NCBI GenBank assembly: GCA_965214085.1
Contig: OZ243937.1
Coordinates: 1-64,000, forward strand
DNA length: 64,000 nt
DNA from: UBA6055 sp965214085
GTDB lineage: Bacteria > Chloroflexota > Anaerolineae > Aggregatilineales > Phototrophicaceae
Direction of reading: 5' to 3'
Of the stretch, positions 27,395 through 36,089 are shown one piece after another (the first letter of the stretch is position 1; every line of letters starts with the position of its first letter). A program made the position numbers and the translations under genes. The notes under the pieces are model-generated. The model did not search any database, was not told the DNA's origin, and was given only the letters and a program-made list of their open reading frames with translations.

Positions 27395-28195
27395 CTAAGC
27401 GCGCGGACCGGGTGTGCCGCCCGCATTCAGCGCCAGGTTGCCGCCATCCAGCGGAATCAATGCGCCAGTGATCCAAGCCGAGGCGTCCGCTGCCAGAAAG
27501 ACTGCCGGGCCGGCAATGTCTTCCGGCTGCCCCATACGGCCGATTGGTATGCCCGACAGGAATTGCGCTTCCAGCTGCGGGTCGGCTTTTATGCGCTCCG
27601 CCAAGCCCGGGTTGATTACTTGCGCCGGCAGTATCGCGTTGACGCGTACACCTCGGCCGCTCCACTCCGTGCTGAGTTCCCGCGTCATTTGCGCGACGCC
27701 GCCCATGCCGACGCTATACGGGAAATTTCCGCGGCCCAAAGCCGACACGCCGCCGATCGAGCAGATATTTATGATGCTGCCTTTTCCCGCCGCTAACATC
27801 CGACGACCCGCCTCCTGGCAACAGCAGAAACGCGCCACCGTCAAGCCCAGGATGATATCCGACATCAGCTCGAGTTCGATGTCGTCCGGACTCCCTAACT
27901 GCCCTGGCCCGGCGACATTGCCCAGAATATCTAACTGGCCGAATTCGCGATCAAGTTCCCTGAACATCGCTCGAATCTGTTCGATGTCCGTTACATCACA
28001 GGTCACGGGATGCGCCCGTCGGCCCAGCTTGCGGATGGCCTCGGCAGTGGTTTCCAGCCGCGCCGTATTGATGTCGGCAATGAGCAGGTCGGCGCCGGCA
28101 TCAGCGAGCGCGAGCGTCATGGCGCGCCCCATGCCTTGCGCAGCGCCGGTCACCAGCGCCACACGTCCGCTTAAGTCAAACAGCTTCGAAATCAT
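27395..28195 (-). CDS. SDR-family protein with the catalytic Lys replaced by Met
   Basis: A 266-residue protein with the SDR fold: TGAAQGMG (17-24), an NAD-type Asp41 in IADIN, Ser in ICSIGG and Tyr160. The YxxxK motif reads YSVGM (Met at 164), and NNAG reads GNVAG. I checked the codon: ATG on the minus strand within CCGTATAGCGTCGGCATGGG. It is a paralogue of the SDR at 21267 (same tail DGGNLALNAGG), which keeps YSVAK. It may be an inactive or altered-chemistry member, or a subfamily using another base. Convergent with the FAH gene, 20 bases apart. Confidence 0.85.
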   Translation of the reverse strand: MISKLFDLSGRVALVTGAAQGMGRAMTLALADAGADLLIADINTARLETTAEAIRKLGRRAHPVTCDVTDIEQIRAMFRELDREFGQLDILGNVAGPGQLGSPDDIELELMSDIILGLTVARFCCCQEAGRRMLAAGKGSIINICSIGGVSALGRGNFPYSVGMGGVAQMTRELSTEWSGRGVRVNAILPAQVINPGLAERIKADPQLEAQFLSGIPIGRMGQPEDIAGPAVFLAADASAWITGALIPLDGGNLALNAGGTPGPRA

Positions 28196-28370
28196 AATTG
28201 GATCACCTTTCTAGGCGATGAGCTCGTTTAGCTGGGACGCATCCTGCGTCAATACAACATTGTAACGACGAAGCAATTCAAATTGGCGTCCGCTTGACCC
28301 GTGCCACGCCGCTGCTTGCCGAGGGGCTGATGTCACCGCGGCGACCAGTTATTATCTCGAGCTGCACCAG

Positions 28371-28543
28371 AGCAACAATCTGTAGGGGCGACTGCCCGAA
28401 ACCACAAATTACAGCTGACCAGATTGGTCAAGCTATCTTTATCGCATGACTAACTTGGTTTTACTTCTGTGTCTCTGTGGTTAAATTTTAGTTTGCATTA
28501 TGTTCATTGTTTAGCAGATTCATTTTAATGCGATTGCCCTGGC
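28371..28543 (-). repeat. composite dispersed repeat
   Basis: It holds GTAGGGGCGAC (about 28382-28392), GACCAGATTGGTC (about 28417-28429), CGCATGACTAACTTGGTTTTA (28443 on, the complement of the 7.39 kb module), CTGTGTCTCTGTGGTTAAA and, at 28522-28542, CATTTTAATGCGATTGCCCTGG. The order matches the 7317-7609 copy with the central block inverted. Confidence 0.75.
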
Positions 28544-28559
28544 GCGCTTTAGGAAAAAT

Positions 28560-28588
28560 TTGACAACGCTCAATCGTTGCGCTAAACT
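28560..28588 (+). promoter_or_regulatory. sigma-70-type promoter of the glycosidase/Opp/transketolase operon
   Basis: TTGACA (28560-28565), exactly 17 bases, TAAACT (28583-28588). It begins 17 bases after the end of a dispersed repeat. The first gene starts at 28705 with GGGAGGG before it. Confidence 0.65.
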
Positions 28589-28603
28589 GGCGTGAAGATA
28601 AAT

Positions 28604-28625
28604 ATTCTATGCAGAATAATTATTC
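28604..28625. promoter_or_regulatory. overlapping palindromes, candidate SorC operator
   Basis: ATTCT-ATGC-AGAAT (28604-28617) overlaps the perfect 12-mer GAATAATTATTC (28614-28625). They lie 16-37 bases after the -10 box, placed for repression. The SorC-family regulator encoded in the same operon (37640) is the natural binder. Confidence 0.45.
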
Positions 28626-28704
28626 AGATTGGGGTGTCAGCTTTTGTATTCATGCTTTGGTTTCCAAGTATACGGTAGATCCAGCCTGAATTTAGGGAGG
28701 GCGA

Positions 28705-30231
28705 ATGAGAAGCAATATTGAAAAATGGGACTATTTCGAACTGATCTTGGAAGCTGAGACCGCAGGCAATCCATTTGTCGATGTCGATTTCAGCGCCACG
28801 TTCTCGCTCGGGCATCGCCGCGTCGTGGTCGACGGTTTCTACGATGGCGGCTCTCGTTACTTGGCGCGCTTCATGCCGGACACTGAAGGCGAGTGGCAAT
28901 ATGAGACCAGCAGCAACTTATCCGCGCTGGACGGGGTGCGTGGATCATTCACTTGTGTCGCCGCGGGCGGTGGCAATCACGGTCCAGTTCGCGTCGTTGA
29001 CCCCTATCATTTCGCTTATGAGGACGGTACAGCCTATCATCCGGTAGGGACAACCTGTTATGTTTGGAACCTTCAAGGCGACACGCTGGAAGAAGAGACG
29101 CTGGAGTCGCTGGCATCCGCGCCATTTAATAAGATGCGGATGTGTGTTTTCCCCAAGCGCTACAGCTACAACGTTAACGAGCCGCCGCTTTATCCCTTTG
29201 TGGGCGAACCGACTCATACTTGGGATCCGGCGCAACTAGGCAACCGTTTCTACACCGACATCCCTGACTGCTGGGACTTTACGCAATTCAATCCGGCCTA
29301 CTTCCAGCATCTTGAGAAGCGTATTCTTGAACTGCGCGCCCTGAATATCGAAGCCGACCTGATTATTTTCCATCCATACGATTGCGGCGCCTGGGGTTTT
29401 GACAAGATGCCGGCGGAAGTGAACGACCGCTACTTGCGCTACCTGGTGGCGCGGGTCGCCGCCTTCCGCAATGTCTGGTGGTCCTTCGCTAACGAGTTTG
29501 ATTTTCTGACCGACCACAGCTTGGCGGATTGGGATCGCTACTTCAAGATTGTGCAGCAGCATGATCCTTACGATCACCTACGCTCCAACCACAATGGGCG
29601 TTATTTCTATGATCACGGCAAACCCTGGGTAACCCATTGCAGCATCCAGCGCCATGACATGACGCAAATTCCCCGCTGGTTAAAAGAATATGGGAAGCCG
29701 GTCATAATCGACGAATGCGGTTACGAGGGTGATATCGGCCGCGCTTATGGGTCTTTCACGGCGGAAGAATTGGTCGCGCGCCATTGGCAAGGCTTCGCCA
29801 CTGGCGGCTACGTCGGCCATGGCGAATGCTTTGAACACGATGAGGACATCTTGTGGTGGGCAAAGGGCGGAAAACTCTACGGCGACAGCCCGGCGCGGCT
29901 GGCATTCTTGCGGGAGATCTTCGAAGCTGTGCCGGCGCCCGGCCTGTTTCCAATGTCTACCAACAGAGCTGTCCGCTCCATGCTCATCGACCGTCCCTAC
30001 AACGGCATCACAGTTGGGCATAATAGCGAGGATTTCTTGCTGGTTTACTACTGGATGCACCAGCTGAAGTTTGCCCGTCTCAATTTGCCTGAGGACAAGC
30101 GCTACCGCATCGACATCATCGATACCTGGAATATGACGCTTACTGAAGCGGAAGCTGCCGCCACCGGCACGGTCCAAGTGCAACTCCCGCGAAGGAAGTA
30201 CATCGCTGTGCGCGCTCAGCGCGTCAGTTGA
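28705..30231 (+). CDS. DUF5060/DUF5605-type glycosidase, paralogue 1
   Basis: A 508-residue protein. An N-terminal beta-sandwich (about 1-95, DUF5060-like: EKWDYFELILEAETAGNPF, EGEWQYETSSN) precedes a TIM barrel of the apiosidase/GH-A type (about 105-420) and a beta C-terminal domain (DUF5605-like). Candidate catalytic residues follow clan GH-A rules: acid/base Glu264 in WWSFANEFDF and nucleophile Glu337 in PVIIDECGYEG. No signal peptide, so it would cleave oligosaccharides or glycosides inside the cell after import by the Opp-type system encoded next to it. Substrate unknown; related barrel families include the beta-apiosidase-type DUF4038 proteins. A second, more distant copy closes the transporter genes at 36086. 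Confidence 0.85.
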   Translation: MRSNIEKWDYFELILEAETAGNPFVDVDFSATFSLGHRRVVVDGFYDGGSRYLARFMPDTEGEWQYETSSNLSALDGVRGSFTCVAAGGGNHGPVRVVDPYHFAYEDGTAYHPVGTTCYVWNLQGDTLEEETLESLASAPFNKMRMCVFPKRYSYNVNEPPLYPFVGEPTHTWDPAQLGNRFYTDIPDCWDFTQFNPAYFQHLEKRILELRALNIEADLIIFHPYDCGAWGFDKMPAEVNDRYLRYLVARVAAFRNVWWSFANEFDFLTDHSLADWDRYFKIVQQHDPYDHLRSNHNGRYFYDHGKPWVTHCSIQRHDMTQIPRWLKEYGKPVIIDECGYEGDIGRAYGSFTAEELVARHWQGFATGGYVGHGECFEHDEDILWWAKGGKLYGDSPARLAFLREIFEAVPAPGLFPMSTNRAVRSMLIDRPYNGITVGHNSEDFLLVYYWMHQLKFARLNLPEDKRYRIDIIDTWNMTLTEAEAAATGTVQVQLPRRKYIAVRAQRVS

Positions 30232-30234
30232 ATG

Positions 30235-30258
30235 TTCGCTGCTTTACCTGTCAGCGAA
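30235..30258 (+). terminator. small intercistronic hairpin
   Basis: TTCGCTG (30235-30241) pairs with CAGCGAA (30252-30258) just after the glycosidase stop. No T-run follows, so it is more likely an mRNA 3'-end or processing element than a full terminator. Confidence 0.4.
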
Positions 30259-30328
30259 AAGGAGGGCCTATCGGAATACAACCTGTTACGCGTTTCATCC
30301 GCAAATATCCGATGAATGGAGAAGGATC

Positions 30329-32242
30329 ATGAGAAAGTTGCTTTGTCTCTTCGTTATAGTCTTCGTTGCGCTGGCGAGTTTCGGTTCAGTTTTCGCGCAA
30401 GACATGACCGATGTCGGCACGCCACGCGCCGATACCGTCATCTTTCAGACCTTTGATAGACAGACGCAAACGCCGGATCAGCACAATCCGCTGATGAGTT
30501 TCGCCGTTTGGCGCGGCTTCCGCGAGCTGGGCTGGGGCTTTCTGTGGGAGACGGATACCGGCACTGGCGAGTCTTATCCGGAAGTAGCGGCGGAGATGCC
30601 GATCCCGCTGAATGACGAATTCACGTCCTTTGAGGTGCGCCTGCGCGACGATCTGTATTGGAGCGATGGCGAACAATTCAACGCTGATGATGTGATGTTC
30701 ACCCTCGACACCTATTTTGGTCCCCAGAGCGACACCTTGACCTGGTGGGGCGTCAACCGTATTAAGGGTTACATATCTGGATACGAGAAGATTGACGATT
30801 ACACGGTGCGCATGGATACGATCAACACGGCCTACGATTTTAGCACCGTGGTAGGCGTCTATACTTGGGGCTCGGCCTTCAACATCGTGCCCGAGCATGT
30901 CTTCTCGCAAGTCGAGAATATCTCGGAATTCCGCAACACCTATCCAGTAACGCTTGGTCCCTACACGGTCAAAGAATTTGACCCTAACGGCTTCTGGCAA
31001 CTTTGGGAGCTGCGCGAAGATTGGGAACGTTCGGCTTGGGGTTTCCTGGATGAAGACGGTTATATGCCGCAATACGTGCTCTACAAGGACTTCGGTCCGG
31101 AAGAGACGCGCTCGCTCTCCTTCGTCCAGAATGCCTACGATGCCGATACCTTCATGAGCCCGGACGGCATCAAGGCGGCGCAGGAGCGCAACAGCAATAT
31201 CACCACATTCTCGCCGCAATTGCCCTACCATAATATGGATGACGCCTGCGGCTATGGTATCTTGATGAACTTGCAGAAGGCGCCGTTGGATGACGCGAAT
31301 GTACGCTGGGCGCTGGCGCTGGCGCTCGATTTGAAGTCGGTCGGCATCAACGCGCTTAGCGGCGAATTCAAAGCCTCGCCCCTGCCGATGGTCGATACGC
31401 AGATTCTGCGCCCGCTTTACTTCGAGCCGAACCTGCAATTCTTGCGCGACCTGGAGATCGGCGCTGGTTACCAACCCTTTGACGAGGGCTTCGCATCTGA
31501 TCTGGCGGACAACTTGCGCGCCATCGGCACCGATGAATCGCAAATCCCGCAAACCGAAGAAGACCTTTCGGTCGCCTTTGGTATTGGCTGGTGGAAGCAC
31601 GATCCCGATCAAGCCCAGAGCCTGTTGGAAGCGGCTGGTATGAGCAAGAATGACGCCGGCAACTACGTCAACGCCGACGGTGAAGAATGGGTGCTGGACT
31701 TCGTCATTCCGGGCGACTGGAACAAGGTCATGCAGCGCGTCGGCTTCTCGATCGCTGATAGCTGGCGCAAAGCCGGTTTGCAGGTCAATCTGCGTCAGGT
31801 GGACAATGCCGAGTTTGGTGTGGTGCAGAATACCAATTCGGAACGCGAAGCCATGCTGCAATGGACGAACTGCGTCTTCAACCCCAATTACCTGAACGCC
31901 TGGCATTCGATTAGCGCCGCCAATGTGCAAGCCGGTGACGCGACCGATCGCAACTCGGGCAACGTCTATCAATGGGCGAACGAGACCGTGGATGGCTTGG
32001 TGGCGGAAGCGAAGCAGCACGAGACCACCACCGAGGAGTTCTACGAACTGGGCCGCCAAATCATGCAGGAATTCGTGAAGGATATGGCCTACCTCAGCAT
32101 CATGAACATTCCGACCACGATCCCCAACAACGAGACCTACTTCACCGGATGGCCCAAGCAAGATAACTACTATGCTGTGCCTTACTCCTGGTGGAGTTCG
32201 GTTAAGTCGGTCATCGCCCGCCTCGAGCAAACCGGAGCATAA
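30329..32242 (+). CDS. Opp-type (family 5) ABC substrate-binding protein
   Basis: A 637-residue secreted receptor of the SBP_bac_5 class. The signal peptide MRKLLCLFVIVFVALASFGS ends at VFA|QD, with no lipobox Cys. Family marks are the early lobe segment VRLRDDLYWSDGEQFNADDV, NTYPVTLGPYTVKEF and the C-terminal NCVFNPNYLNAWHS. Such receptors take peptides but in plant-polymer loci often oligosaccharides. Placed between two cytosolic glycosidases and followed by its own permeases and ATPases, this one probably binds an oligosaccharide or glycoside. A strong hairpin follows the gene. Confidence 0.93.
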   Translation: MRKLLCLFVIVFVALASFGSVFAQDMTDVGTPRADTVIFQTFDRQTQTPDQHNPLMSFAVWRGFRELGWGFLWETDTGTGESYPEVAAEMPIPLNDEFTSFEVRLRDDLYWSDGEQFNADDVMFTLDTYFGPQSDTLTWWGVNRIKGYISGYEKIDDYTVRMDTINTAYDFSTVVGVYTWGSAFNIVPEHVFSQVENISEFRNTYPVTLGPYTVKEFDPNGFWQLWELREDWERSAWGFLDEDGYMPQYVLYKDFGPEETRSLSFVQNAYDADTFMSPDGIKAAQERNSNITTFSPQLPYHNMDDACGYGILMNLQKAPLDDANVRWALALALDLKSVGINALSGEFKASPLPMVDTQILRPLYFEPNLQFLRDLEIGAGYQPFDEGFASDLADNLRAIGTDESQIPQTEEDLSVAFGIGWWKHDPDQAQSLLEAAGMSKNDAGNYVNADGEEWVLDFVIPGDWNKVMQRVGFSIADSWRKAGLQVNLRQVDNAEFGVVQNTNSEREAMLQWTNCVFNPNYLNAWHSISAANVQAGDATDRNSGNVYQWANETVDGLVAEAKQHETTTEEFYELGRQIMQEFVKDMAYLSIMNIPTTIPNNETYFTGWPKQDNYYAVPYSWWSSVKSVIARLEQTGA

Positions 32243-32264
32243 GCTCCATAGAGTAAGAGTAGAA

Positions 32265-32293
32265 GTTGGGGCAGTTCGCTGAGCTGCCCCAAC
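32265..32293 (+). terminator. strong intercistronic hairpin after the receptor gene
   Basis: GTTGGGGCAG (32265-32274) is perfectly complementary to CTGCCCCAAC (32284-32293), with a 9-base loop. It stands between the receptor and the permease gene without a T-run, the usual device for keeping receptor mRNA more abundant than permease mRNA. Confidence 0.65.
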
Positions 32294-32307
32294 CTCGGAG
32301 ATCGGCT

Positions 32308-33309
32308 ATGAAGCTGCTGCAATACCTCGGGTCGCGCTTTGTCGCTTACCTGGCTGTGCTCTTCATCGGCGTCACGATAACATTTTTTCTGCCTCGCCTG
32401 ATGCCGAGCGACCCCATCGAGGGCTATATCTCGAACATGCAGAATATGGCGGGGCAGACGATGTCGCCTGATGATCTGCAGGCTTTGCGCTCTTCACTGC
32501 GCCGGCTTTATGGGCTGGAGGGCAGCTTAGTCGAGCAATATGTAAACTATATTCAGAAAGTCTTGCTGGAATTTGATTTCGGTCCGTCGCTGTATTCTTA
32601 CCCGCGGCCAGTGGCGGAATTCATCTGGACGGCGCTGCCCTGGACGCTCGGCTTGCTGGGCGTGTCCATCGTCATCGCCTGGGTCATCGGCAACTTCATT
32701 GGCTTGCTGGCCGGCTTTTTTCATAACAGCAAATTCGCCACTACGCTGGAAGTGGTCGGCGTCGTGCTGTATCCGATTCCTTATTACATCCTCGCGCTCA
32801 TTCTCATTCTGCAATTCGCCTACATTTTGCAGTGGTTCCCACTTTCAACCACGATTCGGCCGGGCCCGCTGACTTGGGAAAAAGTCAGCACCATCATCTA
32901 CAATTCATTTTTGCCGGCAATGACGCTGATTCTGGCGGGCTTCGGCTGGAATATCCTCAGCATGAAAGCCCTGGCTTTCGCCACCAAAGAAGAGCCTTAT
33001 GTGGTCTTCGCCCGGCTCAAGGGTGTCAAGCCGCGGCGCATCATGACGCGTTATGTCTTCCGTAACGCTACATTGCCGCAGATCACGGCATTGGCGCTCT
33101 CCATCGGCACGATATTCAACGGCGCGTTGTTGACCGAAATCCTCTTCAGCTATCCAGGTTTGGGTCTGCTGATGCGTACCGCCATTGGCAGCGGCGACTT
33201 CAACCTGATGTACGGGACCATTATCGTGTCCATCGTTTCCGTTGCGACAGCCGCCTTCATCATCGACCTGATCTATCCATTGATCGACCCGCGGATTCGG
33301 CTGAGGTAG
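32308..33309 (+). CDS. Opp-type ABC permease, subunit 1 (DppB/OppB-like)
   Basis: A 333-residue membrane protein starting MKLLQYLGSRFVAYLAVLFI. It has the N-terminal helix and TFFLPRLMPSDP of the OppB class, about six hydrophobic segments, and the ATPase-contact loop FARLKGVKPRRIMTRYVFRN. The start at ATG 32308 follows TCGGAG; an upstream in-frame ATG at 32266 lies inside the hairpin. It pairs with the next gene, four bases on, to form the channel. Confidence 0.93.
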   Translation: MKLLQYLGSRFVAYLAVLFIGVTITFFLPRLMPSDPIEGYISNMQNMAGQTMSPDDLQALRSSLRRLYGLEGSLVEQYVNYIQKVLLEFDFGPSLYSYPRPVAEFIWTALPWTLGLLGVSIVIAWVIGNFIGLLAGFFHNSKFATTLEVVGVVLYPIPYYILALILILQFAYILQWFPLSTTIRPGPLTWEKVSTIIYNSFLPAMTLILAGFGWNILSMKALAFATKEEPYVVFARLKGVKPRRIMTRYVFRNATLPQITALALSIGTIFNGALLTEILFSYPGLGLLMRTAIGSGDFNLMYGTIIVSIVSVATAAFIIDLIYPLIDPRIRLR

Positions 33310-33313
33310 GCCT

Positions 33314-34138
33314 GTGAACCTCAACTTTCGGCTGAAACTTGGCATCATCATTCTGCTGGTTCTCACGACCGGCAGCTTTGTTTTGCCTTTCTTCACCGAT
33401 GTCAACCCTTCAGAGCAAGGCACCTACTTCAAGAATATGCCGGTGAGCGCTGATCATTTGCTGGGCACGAATTCCATCGGCCAGGATATCTTCTGGTATC
33501 TGGTGTTTTCCCTGCGCAATTCCCTGGTTCTTGGCGTTGGCGTCAGCTTCTTCGCCGTTATACTTTCGCTGCTGCTGGGCTTGAGCTCGGGCTACGTCGG
33601 TGGCTTATACGACCGCCTCATCATGCTGGTAACCGATTCATTTATCGCCATTCCCAGCTTTCCGATTCTGATTGTACTGGGCACGTTGATACGCGGTCAG
33701 ACTTCGTTCTGGTATCTTGGCGCCGTCCTGGTCATATTTGGCTGGGCTTGGAACGCGCGCACGGTGCGCTCTATGGCGCTTTCCTTGCGCGAGCGCGAAT
33801 TCATTAACACGGCGCGCTTCTCCGGCAGCAGCACCATCGAAATCATCCTCTTCGAGATCTTTCCTCACGTTTACGCCTACCTGGTCGTTGGCTTCATCAA
33901 TTCGATATTGTTCGTCATCAATACCGAAGCGGCGCTCGCCGTGATCGGCTTGTCGAATGTTGAAGTGCCGACCTTGGGTTCCATCATATTCTGGGCGCTG
34001 AATTACAATGCAATGTTCATCGGCCAGTATATGTGGATAGTGGCGCCGGTCGTGACTACGGTTCTGCTCTTCCTCGGCTTGTTCCTGACATCGACCGGCT
34101 ACAACCAGTACTTCGCCACCAGAAGAGGACACTCATGA
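33314..34138 (+). CDS. Opp-type ABC permease, subunit 2 (DppC/OppC-like)
   Basis: A 274-residue membrane protein. It shows HLLGTNSIGQDIFWYLVFSL, the typical early OppC segment, several helices, and the contact loop EREFINTARFSGSSTIEIIL. The GTG start has GAGGTAGG upstream. Its stop overlaps the start of the first ATPase (ATGA), so the transporter genes are translationally coupled. Confidence 0.93.
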   Translation: MNLNFRLKLGIIILLVLTTGSFVLPFFTDVNPSEQGTYFKNMPVSADHLLGTNSIGQDIFWYLVFSLRNSLVLGVGVSFFAVILSLLLGLSSGYVGGLYDRLIMLVTDSFIAIPSFPILIVLGTLIRGQTSFWYLGAVLVIFGWAWNARTVRSMALSLREREFINTARFSGSSTIEIILFEIFPHVYAYLVVGFINSILFVINTEAALAVIGLSNVEVPTLGSIIFWALNYNAMFIGQYMWIVAPVVTTVLLFLGLFLTSTGYNQYFATRRGHS

Positions 34139-35109
34139 TCAAGCTGAATGAGCTGGTGGCGACATATACGACCGTGCGCGGCAGCGTCAAGGCGGTTGAT
34201 GGCGTCGACCTGTCTATCCCCGCAGGCAATATCGTCGGCATCGCCGGGGAATCCGGTTGCGGCAAGTCCACGTTGCTCAAGGTCGTCTACGGCGATTTGA
34301 CCTATCCCCTGGCGCTGGAACAGGGAGGAGTCAATTATGGTTTCGCCGATAATGACGGACGAGAGGTCACATCGGCGACGATTCAAGAGTATTGGTTCAA
34401 ACGCATCTCATATATTCCACAAAGTTCAATGAGTTCGCTGAATCCGGTGATACGCATCCGCAAGCAGTTCGTCGACTTTCTGGAGCCAAAGGCGAATAAA
34501 GACGAGACGCTTGATCGCGTCCGCCAGTTCATCCAGCAGCTCGACCTGCCCGCCGAATCGCTGGACGCTTATCCGCATCAGCTGTCTGGCGGCATGCGTC
34601 AACGCATGATGGTTGCGCTGGCGACCTACTTCCAGCCGGATATCATCCTGGCTGACGAGCCGACTACCGCGCTGGATGTCGTCGTGCAGAAGGGCATCTT
34701 GCTCCTGCTGCTCAAATTGCAGCGGCAGATGGGCAACACTATTCTGTTTGTCTCGCATGACATGGGCGTCCATTATCAGATTTCGCACCGCATGATAATC
34801 ATGTACGCCGCCAAAGTGGTGGAATATGGCGAGTCCCCCGATGTCTTTTCCGCGCCGCTGCATCCTTACACGCGGATGCTAATTGAATCGCTGCCGGATA
34901 TCGGAGACGATCATCTGCGAGAGGGCGTCGCCGGGCGTCCACCCAGCTTGTGGGACAACTTAAGCGGTTGTCGCTTTGCGGCGCGCTGCCCGCTGGCGAC
35001 CGAACTATGCCGGCAGGAGGAGCCGCCGCTGACGGAGCATCGTCCCAATCATTTCGCCGCCTGTCATTATGCCGGGGAAGATGTCCCGTTCGTGGAGTCG
35101 CCGGCATGA
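34135..35109 (+). CDS. Opp-type ABC ATPase 1 (DppD/OppD-like)
   Basis: A 324-residue ATPase. Walker A is GESGCGKSTLLKVVYG, the signature LSGGMRQRMMVALA and Walker B DIILADEPTTALDV. The C-terminal oligopeptide-transporter extension carries CRFAARCPLATELC, the Cys pattern that binds an iron-sulfur cluster in some family members. ATG 34135 overlaps the permease stop and TGA 35107 overlaps the next ATPase start. It powers import with its partner gene. Confidence 0.94.
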   Translation: MIKLNELVATYTTVRGSVKAVDGVDLSIPAGNIVGIAGESGCGKSTLLKVVYGDLTYPLALEQGGVNYGFADNDGREVTSATIQEYWFKRISYIPQSSMSSLNPVIRIRKQFVDFLEPKANKDETLDRVRQFIQQLDLPAESLDAYPHQLSGGMRQRMMVALATYFQPDIILADEPTTALDVVVQKGILLLLLKLQRQMGNTILFVSHDMGVHYQISHRMIIMYAAKVVEYGESPDVFSAPLHPYTRMLIESLPDIGDDHLREGVAGRPPSLWDNLSGCRFAARCPLATELCRQEEPPLTEHRPNHFAACHYAGEDVPFVESPA

Positions 35110-36089
35110 AGACGATTCTAAAGACCAAGGACTTGCACAAGGTTTACCGGCTCGGCGGCTTCATCAACCGGATCCGGATCAACGCGCTGGACAAGGTCAA
35201 TCTGCACGTGGAGAGCGATGAGCCGGTCATCATCAGCTTGGTCGGCGAATCTGGCAGCGGCAAGACAACCCTGGCGAAAGTGATGCTGCGCCTGATTGCG
35301 CCAAACGACGGACAGGCAATGGTCTACGATCAAGTGGTGGCGGGGAAAGGCGCCAAAACGGACAAGAAGACTTTTATGTCCATGGTGCAGCCGATATTCC
35401 AGAATCCCTTCGAGGCCTTCAGCAATTACCGTGCGGTTGACGCCTACTTGTTGCGGACAGCGATGAAAGTGTCGGGGGCAAAGGGGGCCGCAGCGGAGGA
35501 CTTGGTGGAAGAGGCGCTGGTCGCGGTGGGCATGCATTACGCTGATGTCAAAGGCAAATACCCCAATCAATTCTCCGGTGGTGAATTGCAGCGAATCTCG
35601 GTCGCGCGCGCTTTGATCCCCAAGCCCAGCATCATCATCGCTGATGAGCCAGTCAGCATGATTGACGCGTCCCTGCGGATGAACGTCATCAATCTCTTCC
35701 TCAAGCTGAAAGAGGAGACGCGGACGAGCTTCCTCTATATCACGCATGATCTGGCCACCGCCTATTACATCAGCGATTACATAGCCGTGATGTATCGCGG
35801 CACGATAGTCGAATTTGGCAACGCCCGCGCCATCCTGTCCGATCCGCAGCATCCCTATACGCAGCTCTTGCTGGGCTCGGTGGCGACGATGGGCAAGAAA
35901 TGGGAAGAAGCCGACATCGCCATGCAGGATATGGAAGCGGTAGATTTTGTCGCTGAGGGCTGCCGCTTCCGCCATCGCTGCCCGCTCGCCGAGCAGATTT
36001 GCGCCGACTTGCGCCCCGGCGCGACCGCCATGCCGGACGGACGCGAGGTCTATTGTCATATCGTTGAACGAGAATTGGAGCAAGCATGA
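35106..36089 (+). CDS. Opp-type ABC ATPase 2 (DppF/OppF-like)
   Basis: A 327-residue ATPase. Walker A is GESGSGKTTLAKVML, the signature FSGGELQRISVARAL and Walker B IIIADEPVSMIDAS. The C-terminal Cys motif is CRFRHRCPLAEQIC. Together with the preceding ATPase it completes a five-gene importer (receptor, two permeases, two ATPases). The stop overlaps the ATG of the second glycosidase, tying the enzyme to the transporter in one mRNA. Confidence 0.94.
   Translation: MKTILKTKDLHKVYRLGGFINRIRINALDKVNLHVESDEPVIISLVGESGSGKTTLAKVMLRLIAPNDGQAMVYDQVVAGKGAKTDKKTFMSMVQPIFQNPFEAFSNYRAVDAYLLRTAMKVSGAKGAAAEDLVEEALVAVGMHYADVKGKYPNQFSGGELQRISVARALIPKPSIIIADEPVSMIDASLRMNVINLFLKLKEETRTSFLYITHDLATAYYISDYIAVMYRGTIVEFGNARAILSDPQHPYTQLLLGSVATMGKKWEEADIAMQDMEAVDFVAEGCRFRHRCPLAEQICADLRPGATAMPDGREVYCHIVERELEQA

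Larger units (their letters stand above)
28196..28704. other. regulatory intergenic region before the glycosidase operon
   Basis: About 510 bases between divergent genes. It holds a composite repeat (28371-28543), then a strong promoter (28560-28588) and two overlapping palindromes (28604-28625). No gene seen. Confidence 0.55.

Noticed and set aside
30386..32230. Minus-strand open frame of about 614 codons opposite the Opp receptor gene
   Set aside because: It mirrors a clear receptor gene, is rich in Arg, His and Val with no domain, and results from GC-rich third positions.
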